A DNA stretch of 22,240 nucleotides from Opitutaceae bacterium. GTDB taxonomy: Bacteria; Verrucomicrobiota; Verrucomicrobiia; Opitutales; Opitutaceae. This document shows, piece after piece, positions 1-5,908 of this stretch (position 1 is its first letter; every line of letters starts with the position of its first letter). A program made the translations under genes and the position numbers. Under the pieces are notes generated by a model. That model saw nothing but the letters and a program-made list of their open reading frames with translations, searched no databases and had not been told where the DNA came from. The DNA lies in the NCBI GenBank assembly GCA_005787865.1, contig SXZN01000092.1, positions 1-22,240 on the forward strand, written 5' to 3'.

Positions 1-101
1 CAAGATGTAATGTTTAGGGAGAAGGGGATATTCAAAGATGACGTTAAAGAAGATTACTTCCAAACCATCATTGCCATAGATGATATTCTCTTAGATAACG
101 G
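1..101 (+). other. AT-rich block fused to tuf; possible partial foreign coding sequence
   Basis: This block is clearly more AT-rich (37 G+C in the first 104 bases) than the GC-rich remainder. Plus-strand frame 1 is open from base 1 until a TGA at 106-108, and that stop lies in the antisense of tuf. The other two forward frames stop within 15 bases. The open frame reads like ordinary protein (rich in Asp, Lys, Ile, with FREKGIF and IAIDDILLDN), but I cannot assign a family. The reading frame, the composition and the loss of EF-Tu homology all change at about base 101/102. Inference: chimeric joining at a contig end or a genuine rearrangement; the sequence alone does not decide. Confidence 0.5.
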
Positions 102-311
102 AACGTGAGCTACCGAGATCGTAACGATCTTAGAGGCGTCACGTACCGTGCCACCCTTCGCGATATCCGCGTAAGTTTTGACCTCAGCGAGCCCCTTGCG
201 GGCTTGAGCTGACAAAATTGCGGTGGTCAGTGTGGTCTTGCCGTGGTCGACGTGGCCGATCGTGCCGACGTTAACGTGCGGCTTTTTGCGTTCAAATGTT
301 GCTTTAGCCAT
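54..311 (-). CDS. tuf: Elongation factor Tu, N-terminal fragment (truncated at a junction)
   Basis: EF-Tu is the GTPase that delivers aminoacyl-tRNA to the ribosome. The first ~70 residues are typical: MAKATFERKKPHVNVGTIGH followed by the G1 P-loop GHVDHGKT, then a switch I region with the KTYADIAKGGTVRDASK insertion style of Opitutae. Homology ends after the VAHV that precedes the usual YE-rich segment (about base 102). The remaining 16 codons are unrelated and reach a stop at 54-56. The DCPGH and NKCD motifs and domains 2 and 3 are absent, so this piece cannot be functional as read. The start is the canonical MAK; no Shine-Dalgarno is visible. It lies 73 bases downstream of tRNA-Thr(GGT), the same order as thrT-tufB in E. 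coli, so co-transcription with the tRNA is likely. An intact tuf presumably exists in the real genome. Confidence 0.85.
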   Translation of the reverse strand: MAKATFERKKPHVNVGTIGHVDHGKTTLTTAILSAQARKGLAEVKTYADIAKGGTVRDASKIVTISVAHVPLSKRISSMAMMVWK

Positions 312-384
312 GTTGAGTAGGAGTAGGTTATTAGTGGTTGAAGTTGTTGATCTTTATTAACGTCGGAGATCATCGACGTTGCCC

Positions 385-460
385 TGGAGCCCAGAACCGG
401 ATTCGAACGGGCGACCTCGTCCTTACCAAGAACGTGCTCTACCAACTGAGCTATCTGGGC
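385..460 (-). tRNA. tRNA-Thr (anticodon GGT)
   Basis: The reverse strand folds into a full cloverleaf: acceptor GCCCAGA/TCTGGGC, D arm with AGTTGGTA, anticodon stem CGTTC/GGACG enclosing loop TTGGTAA (anticodon GGT), T loop TTCGAAT, and an encoded CCA end. It is 76 nt including CCA. The T stem GCCCG/CCGGT contains one C-C mismatch and one G-T pair; the usual tRNA-Thr form would be ACCGG/CCGGT. It sits immediately upstream of tuf, a widespread arrangement. Confidence 0.95.
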
Positions 461-498
461 AGACAAAGGCACAGGCAAAAATTGAAAAGAAGGTTCAG

Positions 499-525
499 AG
501 AATAGCTGCGAAAATTCCCCGTCAA
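499..525 (-). promoter_or_regulatory. Candidate sigma-70 promoter for tRNA-Thr/tuf
   Basis: On the reverse strand, TTGACG (bases 520-525) is followed after 15 bases by TATTCT (499-504), ending about 38 bases before the tRNA 5' end. The -35 match is good, but the spacer is shorter than the optimal 17. The position upstream of a stable-RNA gene makes it plausible; it is not proven. Confidence 0.4.
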
Positions 526-552
526 CTAGATTCTTGCTAAATTCTAAAAAAT

Positions 553-1296
553 CTACGGACCGATAACTACCCGATAGCGGCCAGCGCTCAAGCGCTCGCC
601 CAACCGAAACGACTTAATAAGGTATGAGCGGAATAATGCCCCGACCTCATCATCGACGTCATCTTGGCCTAATTCGGGTACAAACACCGGGTCGCCAATG
701 AGACCAGCATTGCTAACAGCCACCAAAAAAATCATGGGCTTAATATTCAGTCCCTGCGGATTTAAATCATTATCCTGATTGAAGATAACAGTTTTTCCAT
801 TCGATAATTTCACCACTTCTATGGAGAGGCTTCGCTGGGTTAACGCCTTGTGGGATGGATCAAGCTGGCCCATCCCAGCAAAAGACCCGGCATTGCCTTG
901 GGCTAGGATATCGCCCAGGCGCTCTGGGGTCGCAAAGGCATCAGCTCCATAAAGCTTCATGCCCTGTTCCCCCATCGTAAAATTCGCCTCAAAACTTTCA
1001 AAAATCTGGCCAGGTAGCTTGTGCATGCCCGCCGGTAATGGTCGCTGGCTGAAATTCCATTCGGTAGGGAAAAATAGCGGGGCTGGATCGAAGAGTTCGG
1101 ATCGCTCGCGCATCAGCTGTTCATCGCCCCCCAACCCAACTCCTGCCAGACGCACAAAAGGCGATTTTATCGCGTGGCTCGGAGCGGCCACAGGCAATTG
1201 TATCCCCGCTATAGCCCACCAGATTAGCGCTACAAGGAGCGCACCGCCGAGCCAAAACCAAATCCGTGACCTTGCGACAATTTTTTCCGAGCTCAT
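553..1296 (-). CDS. Membrane-anchored protein of unknown function in the ExbB/ExbD cluster
   Basis: Hypothetical protein of 247 aa. One hydrophobic segment near the N-terminus (residues about 12-31, WFWLGGALLVALIWW) follows a short basic stretch, so the topology is probably N-in with a ~215-residue domain outside the cytoplasm. That is the topology of TonB or TolA, but I see no TonB C-terminal motif and no Pro/Lys spacer. The C-terminus ends in an amphipathic stretch and GRYRVVIGP. It is the last gene of the run TPR, exbB, exbD, this gene; its start lies 9 bases after the exbD stop, so translation is probably coupled. Inference: it may be the element energised by, or anchored to, ExbB/ExbD. 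The function is unknown. Confidence 0.75.
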   Translation of the reverse strand: MSSEKIVARSRIWFWLGGALLVALIWWAIAGIQLPVAAPSHAIKSPFVRLAGVGLGGDEQLMRERSELFDPAPLFFPTEWNFSQRPLPAGMHKLPGQIFESFEANFTMGEQGMKLYGADAFATPERLGDILAQGNAGSFAGMGQLDPSHKALTQRSLSIEVVKLSNGKTVIFNQDNDLNPQGLNIKPMIFLVAVSNAGLIGDPVFVPELGQDDVDDEVGALFRSYLIKSFRLGERLSAGRYRVVIGP

Positions 1297-1305
1297 GAGA
1301 TCAGC

Positions 1306-1770
1306 TTAAGGTAATGGCCTAGCTGAAGCTTGGGTTTCAGCGGCGGCCTGAACTCCAGCAAAGCCCGCGGCACGAGCCATATCGCACAGAGAGAAAAAAT
1401 CCTGAACTGATACCTGTCGATCAGCGCGCACCAGCATCACCGCGTTGGGATGTTTTTGCGCATATAGCTCGAGATGCTTTCGCAGATCGGAAAGCCCGTA
1501 CATGCCGCCCTCAAATAAAATCACATTATTACTCCGATAACTCACCACCACTGACGTAGCGGCGCTATTCTGACCGGCCGCACCGATCGATGGTAGATTA
1601 AATGTTCCGGCCGCACCAACTCCGATAGGCAGTCCTGGCGCCAGCACGAAGCGCGAGCCGAGCAGGCCAAAAAACAGCGCAAGAACGCCGACATTAACCC
1701 AAGCCATAAAATCAAAATCCCGCGGTGGTGGGCTCAAGCGAGAGGCTAACTCAAACGGACGGGTAATCAT
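1306..1770 (-). CDS. exbD: ExbD/TolR-family proton-channel subunit, atypical (membrane Asp apparently replaced)
   Basis: A 154-aa protein with the ExbD/TolR plan: short cytoplasmic N-terminus, one membrane helix (residues about 23-43), then a ~100-residue periplasmic domain with VSYRSNNVILFEGGMYGLSDL and the VMLVRADRQVSVQDFFSLCD segment typical of the family. With ExbB it would convert proton motive force into movement of a periplasmic partner. The oddity is in the helix: aligned without gaps to E. coli ExbD FIDVMLVLLIIFMV, the sequence WVNVGVLALFFGLL places Asn26 where the essential Asp25 should be. The nearest acidic residues are Asp18 and Asp20, just before the helix. The start overlaps the exbB stop by 4 bases, so translation is coupled. 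Confidence 0.8.
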   Translation of the reverse strand: MITRPFELASRLSPPPRDFDFMAWVNVGVLALFFGLLGSRFVLAPGLPIGVGAAGTFNLPSIGAAGQNSAATSVVVSYRSNNVILFEGGMYGLSDLRKHLELYAQKHPNAVMLVRADRQVSVQDFFSLCDMARAAGFAGVQAAAETQASARPLP

Positions 1771-2411
1771 TTTAATGGGCCGGCTCCATTGCGATATTCC
1801 CGCTGTAAGAATCGCATTATTTCGCTACCCGACCATTCCATGTCCTGAACGAGGGCGCGAACTCGGCCCGAGAGGAAATGTCGAGCTAAGTGCGCCGGTA
1901 TGGCTACGGCTAGACCGGCGGTAGCGCTCAGCAAAGCCTCCCACATGCCACCCGCGAGCACAACGGGAGTCGCATAATTTCCCCCTTCGTTAAAGAGCCA
2001 GAATGTTTTGACCATCCCCAGCAAGGTTCCGAGCAAGCCGAGCAGAGGGGCAATTTGCGCAATGGCGGCGAGCGCGTTGATCCGTCGCTCCAGAACAGGA
2101 AGCTCTACCAGGGCGGCTTCCTGCACGGCAAACCGGAGGGCCTGTTCGTCATCGGCCGCATGGCGCAAGCCCGCTTTGATTAGCTTAGCCACGGGACCGG
2201 GGGTCTCTTCACACAGAGTTAAAGCCTCCATCAATCGATTTTTCTGCAGGAGATTTTTGATCCCACTCAAAAATTCCGTCGAACGAATTTGCGCGCGGTG
2301 CAGCAACAACGTGCGCTCAATAAAGATTACGGCTGCGACTAGACCCAGCAATAGTAACAACCCTAGGACAGGGCCGCCTTGAGCGAAAATACGGTAACTG
2401 AATGTGCTCAT
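1767..2411 (-). CDS. exbB: ExbB/TolQ/MotA-family proton-channel protein
   Basis: A 214-aa protein with three membrane segments: residues about 13-32, 113-134 and 158-180. The signature APLLGLLGTLLGM (121-133, with the pore threonine at 129) and WEALLSATAGLAVAIPA (157-173, with Glu158 and Ser162/Thr164) match the conserved TM2 and TM3 of ExbB/TolQ. It would form the pentameric stator of an inner-membrane energy-transducing complex with the downstream ExbD, whose gene overlaps by 4 bases. The exported TPR protein gene ends 51 bases upstream. Whether the complex is TonB-like, Tol-like or a dedicated system cannot be told, because no tonB, tolA, tolB or pal is in the window. Confidence 0.93.
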   Translation of the reverse strand: MSTFSYRIFAQGGPVLGLLLLLGLVAAVIFIERTLLLHRAQIRSTEFLSGIKNLLQKNRLMEALTLCEETPGPVAKLIKAGLRHAADDEQALRFAVQEAALVELPVLERRINALAAIAQIAPLLGLLGTLLGMVKTFWLFNEGGNYATPVVLAGGMWEALLSATAGLAVAIPAHLARHFLSGRVRALVQDMEWSGSEIMRFLQREYRNGAGPLK

Positions 2412-2422
2412 GAATTTTGTTT

Positions 2423-2453
2423 TATATAATGCGCGTCCAAGGAAAAGCGTAAA
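2423..2453 (-). promoter_or_regulatory. Weak candidate promoter upstream of exbB
   Basis: The 51-base gap between the TPR gene and exbB has, on the reverse strand, TTTACG (2448-2453) and TATATA (2423-2428) about 19 bases apart, close to the exbB start. It could give internal transcription of exbB-exbD, but the match and spacing are poor. Confidence 0.22.
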
Positions 2454-2462
2454 TGCGCAAGC

Positions 2463-5072
2463 TCAAGGGCGGCGGTCGCTCGGCAATCGAAAGCGCGCTA
2501 ATTTCGCCTGCGCCTGGGCGAGGCCGTATAGCTTGTAGTCTAAAATTAATTGATAACTCCGCTGAGCTTCATCGATCTGGCCCGCATCTTCATGCAATTG
2601 GGCCAGCTCGAGCAAAGAGCGCGAAACCCAGTAACGGCCCTTGGCCCCCAATTGAGTAGCTTGCGCGGCATCAAGCAGAAAAGCGTCGGCCACCGACCAA
2701 AAAATAATCTGCGCCTTCGCCGATTGGGCATGTTTAGCCAAGGCATAACCCCATTTAAAACCCGCCTCCGCCCGCAAATCGACGGGGGCAGACGGCAAGT
2801 CCCGCACTCGCTCGAAAATCGCCGCCGCGCTTTCATAATTAGTAAAACTATTCGCCCCTTGGGCAAATAGACAATCAGCCAGCGCAATCTCCGCTAAGAG
2901 AATATCAAAATGCGCAGGATAATTATTAACAAGGTATTCATATACCTGCCGAGCAGCCGCCATATCATTTAAGCGGCGGAGCAGATCGCCTTGCTTAAGC
3001 CGCGCATAAAAAACGAGTTCATCCTGCGGATAATCCCGGATCAGGCGCTCCAACATTTTCTCATAGGCGTCGCGCAAATGTCGGTCGAGGCCCTGCCGCT
3101 CTAAATTTAAAGCCGCCTCATACAGGGCCAGCGGGGCATATTCGCTGCGCTTGTAATCAGGATGATCGACAAAGCTAACCAGCACTAATTGCGCGGCCGC
3201 CATATCGCCACGCTGAGTCAGATGGCCCGCCTGAATAATATAAGAATACTGAGCGGCGGCAGTTAGGCGATAGTCCGCGCGTAGTTTCTCCAGAACGGAA
3301 AAACCCTCCTGATTTTGATTACGCGCCAGAAAAATTTGGGCCTTTAGCAGCTGCGCCATGCTAGCTACGTTACGGCGCAACGCGGGATCAAACGGCTCCG
3401 CTTGTTGCAAGCGCCCCAGCAGGCCATCTGTTTGTTGCAGCGCCGCATCCAATTGGTTGTTATCAAACGCCAATTTAGCGCGCAGCCACATCAGACGGAC
3501 GCGCAAAGTTTCGGGCACACCGGACGCTTTTTCGCCGAGCAGCCGATCAACACGACTATAAGCGGCAGGGGTCTGCCCGCGAATTTGCAATTCCTTAACT
3601 AAATTCCACTCCGCTTGCCAGCGATTCACCGCATCAAAACCAGGGTTGGTGGCTGATGCATCCAGCTGTTGAGCAGCCTCGGTGAGCCGATCAGCCCGGA
3701 TATCAGCCAAGACCCGCTGAAAAAGCAAAAGGCCGGCGGGCACGACGGCGGGCGTTTCATGCAAGGCGGCGTCATAGGCGTCAGCCGCATTGCGATAATC
3801 TTCGGCGCGGAAAAATGCCTCGGCCAACAGCACCCCCAACTCCGCCCGCTCGCGGCCTTCCTTAGTGACGGCGCGCAGTTGGGCCATGACCTCGGCGGCG
3901 GCACGATAACGTTTAAGATCCCACGCCACAGCCAAGCGCACGCCAAGTGCCGTTACTTTGAGCGGCGAGCCCGGATAACGCTCCAGCAAAGCGCGCGCAT
4001 CTTCCTCCGCTCGAGCATAATCGTTGTTAGCCAAAGCCAATTGGGCCCGCACTAATAATAAATCCTCAATGACCGTATGCGGCGCGGGCGCGTTAATTAA
4101 ATCGCTAAGGTCACGGCGCAATTGCTCGCGGTCGACCGTTGATTTACTCCCGCGGGCCAACAATTGAAGTGCGAGGCGCTGAGTTTCCGCCTTCTGGCCA
4201 TCGCGGAGTAACTGTTTAAAAGCTAGGCGGCCGGCGATACTCGCTTCACCCGCGATTAAACCCAGCATGAGCCGAAATTGGTCCGCCGTATTACGCTCCG
4301 AAGGCGGAATAACGGCGAGCTGGCGTTGCAGTACCGCTTGGGCCTCGGCCGCACGACCCAGGGCGGCGAGGGCCGCGGCATAAGATCGCACCGCATCAAA
4401 CCCCGTCGCCCGCCCCTGAAAAGTTTCCATGGTCTTGCGCAAATTAACCAGCCGCGCCTCATCGAGCGGACCACGCCGCAGGAGGGCCTGCTCTCGGCCA
4501 AGCGCAAAGCGCGCGCGCGCCAACTCAGACACGGCCGCATTGATCGCCTGGTTGTAAAATTCATTGGCCGCCAAAATATTTCCTTCGGCATCCGCCACTT
4601 GTCCCTGCAGAAAATGCCACCAACCTTTATCCGCAGCCGCGAGGCTCTCAATTTTGACCGCGGCTAGGGCGGCTTTTGCTTGCGGCAACCGGCGCGCGTG
4701 CGCGGCGAGTAGACCAACGCGCAATTGATAAGTAGAGGAGCGCGGCCCCGTGTAGGTGGGTAGAACCTTTTCAGCCTCCACCGTATCACCAGCATCGAGT
4801 AAGGCCGTCACCAAAGCGAGGGTCACGGTTTGCCGAGCCTCTGCGGGCAAACTGTCCTCTTGTAAAATATCGCGATAAATTGCCGCTGCGGTAAAGGAAA
4901 AGCCTGCCCGCAAAGCCATCTGCGCGCGACCTTCTGCAATAAGCCAACGACTCGGCTCCATCGCCGCGCCCCCAGGCGCATCCACGAGCGGACTGGGGCT
5001 TGCCAGTTGAGCGGCGAGCGGCCCGGCCACGAAGGCGAGAGACAGAAAGAGCAAACAACTCAACTTCATCAT
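2463..5072 (-). CDS. Exported tetratricopeptide-repeat protein of the ExbB/ExbD cluster
   Basis: An 869-aa protein beginning with a Sec signal peptide (KLSCLLFLSLAFVAGPLAAQ, cleavage likely near residues 21-22). Nearly all the rest is helical repeat of TPR type: alternating Ala/Leu-rich helices with motifs such as ALANNDYARAEEDARALLER, AEAFFRAEDYRNAADAYDAA, LARNQNQEGFSVLEKL and ARQVYEYLVNNYPAHFDILL. TPR arrays are scaffolds for protein contacts, and this one would lie in the periplasm. It heads the run with exbB, exbD and a membrane protein, so a periplasmic partner role is a reasonable inference, loosely like CpoB (YbgF) beside Tol-Pal but much longer. The start is the ATGATG pair directly before the signal peptide. 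No lipobox is evident: Cys6 lies in the n/h region, not at a cleavage site. Confidence 0.88.
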   Translation of the reverse strand: MMKLSCLLFLSLAFVAGPLAAQLASPSPLVDAPGGAAMEPSRWLIAEGRAQMALRAGFSFTAAAIYRDILQEDSLPAEARQTVTLALVTALLDAGDTVEAEKVLPTYTGPRSSTYQLRVGLLAAHARRLPQAKAALAAVKIESLAAADKGWWHFLQGQVADAEGNILAANEFYNQAINAAVSELARARFALGREQALLRRGPLDEARLVNLRKTMETFQGRATGFDAVRSYAAALAALGRAAEAQAVLQRQLAVIPPSERNTADQFRLMLGLIAGEASIAGRLAFKQLLRDGQKAETQRLALQLLARGSKSTVDREQLRRDLSDLINAPAPHTVIEDLLLVRAQLALANNDYARAEEDARALLERYPGSPLKVTALGVRLAVAWDLKRYRAAAEVMAQLRAVTKEGRERAELGVLLAEAFFRAEDYRNAADAYDAALHETPAVVPAGLLLFQRVLADIRADRLTEAAQQLDASATNPGFDAVNRWQAEWNLVKELQIRGQTPAAYSRVDRLLGEKASGVPETLRVRLMWLRAKLAFDNNQLDAALQQTDGLLGRLQQAEPFDPALRRNVASMAQLLKAQIFLARNQNQEGFSVLEKLRADYRLTAAAQYSYIIQAGHLTQRGDMAAAQLVLVSFVDHPDYKRSEYAPLALYEAALNLERQGLDRHLRDAYEKMLERLIRDYPQDELVFYARLKQGDLLRRLNDMAAARQVYEYLVNNYPAHFDILLAEIALADCLFAQGANSFTNYESAAAIFERVRDLPSAPVDLRAEAGFKWGYALAKHAQSAKAQIIFWSVADAFLLDAAQATQLGAKGRYWVSRSLLELAQLHEDAGQIDEAQRSYQLILDYKLYGLAQAQAKLARFRLPSDRRP

Positions 5073-5142
5073 GGAGATAATAATAATGAGCCAACAGATC
5101 GTGGTGGCAAGCCTCGCGCGCGCAGTGGATTCCGCCTGCAGG

Positions 5143-5171
5143 TTACAATAGAGGGGGGGGGGACATTGTAA
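5143..5171. promoter_or_regulatory. G10 tract inside a perfect inverted repeat in a divergent promoter region
   Basis: TTACAAT (5143-5149) and ATTGTAA (5165-5171) are perfect 7-bp inverted repeats separated by 15 bases, of which ten are an uninterrupted G run (5153-5162). The element lies midway between the divergent starts of the TPR gene (5072) and lemA (5242). Read toward the TPR gene, TTACAA (5166-5171) and TATTGT (5145-5150) could act as -35 and -10 with the G/C tract filling a 15-base spacer. Read toward lemA, TACAAT (5144-5149) resembles a -10. It could be an operator, a hairpin, a slippage-prone switch or partly a sequencing artefact in the homopolymer. Confidence 0.5.
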
Positions 5172-5241
5172 GAGGAAATTACTCGCGCCCCTTTATCCCC
5201 TCCGACAGCGTGTCAGTCTTTAAGTTCAATCCCCTACTTCT

Positions 5242-5838
5242 ATGCTTCTGATCATCCTTGGTAGTGTGCTCGTCCTTGCAATCGTCGGGGCCTTATGGGT
5301 CGCCGGTATTTATAATACCCTAGTGAGCCTGCGCAACCGCTTCAAAAACGCCTTCGCCCAGATCGATGTGCAGCTCAAACGCCGCTACGATCTGATCCCG
5401 AATCTCGTAGAAGTGGCCAAAGGCTACATGAAGCATGAAAGCGGCACCCTGGAAGCGGTGATCGCGGCGCGCAATACAGCCTACGCGGCCTCCAAGAACG
5501 CGGCGGCCAATCCGGCCGACGCTGGCGCCATGAAGGGCTTACTCTCAGCGGAATCAGGCCTCGCTGGAGCCATGTCCCGTTTGATGGTCGTCTCTGAGCA
5601 ATATCCTGACCTCAAGGCCAATCAAAACATGATGCAACTAACCGAAGAGATGACCTCCACTGAAAATAAAATCTCCTTCGCGCGCCAAGCTTACAATGAT
5701 TCCGTTATGACCTACAATACGTCCCGCGAATCCTTCCCCACCAATCTGCTCGCTGGCCTATTCAATTTTACCGAGGCCCAGTTATTTCAAATTGAAAACG
5801 CGGCCGAGCGCGCGGCCCCGCAGGTCAAATTCAGCTAA
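5242..5838 (+). CDS. lemA: LemA family protein
   Basis: A 198-aa protein of normal LemA length. It has one N-terminal membrane helix (residues 1-21), then the family hallmark YNTLVSLRNRFKNAFAQIDV and QLKRRYDLIPNLVEVAKGYM, a long helical bundle, SEQYPDLKANQNMMQL, and a C-terminal FPTNLLAGLFNF segment. LemA proteins are membrane-anchored helical bundles of uncertain function that commonly sit next to M48 (HtpX-like) proteases, as here, where the protease gene follows after 70 bases. The pair probably forms one envelope quality-control unit. No Shine-Dalgarno precedes the ATG. Transcription may start in the G10/inverted-repeat region ~75-100 bases upstream. Confidence 0.95.
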   Translation: MLLIILGSVLVLAIVGALWVAGIYNTLVSLRNRFKNAFAQIDVQLKRRYDLIPNLVEVAKGYMKHESGTLEAVIAARNTAYAASKNAAANPADAGAMKGLLSAESGLAGAMSRLMVVSEQYPDLKANQNMMQLTEEMTSTENKISFARQAYNDSVMTYNTSRESFPTNLLAGLFNFTEAQLFQIENAAERAAPQVKFS

Positions 5839-5908
5839 ATCGCCAGAGTGAATTTTGCGACTGAGCTGTTGAGAGCTTAGCTCCCAACTCGCGCCTCACC
5901 CGCTAATC

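Noticed and set aside
959..1309. Plus-strand open frame of 116 codons opposite the 247-aa membrane protein
   Set aside because: It lies wholly antisense to a gene with clear membrane-protein composition and operon spacing; its own translation has no recognisable features.
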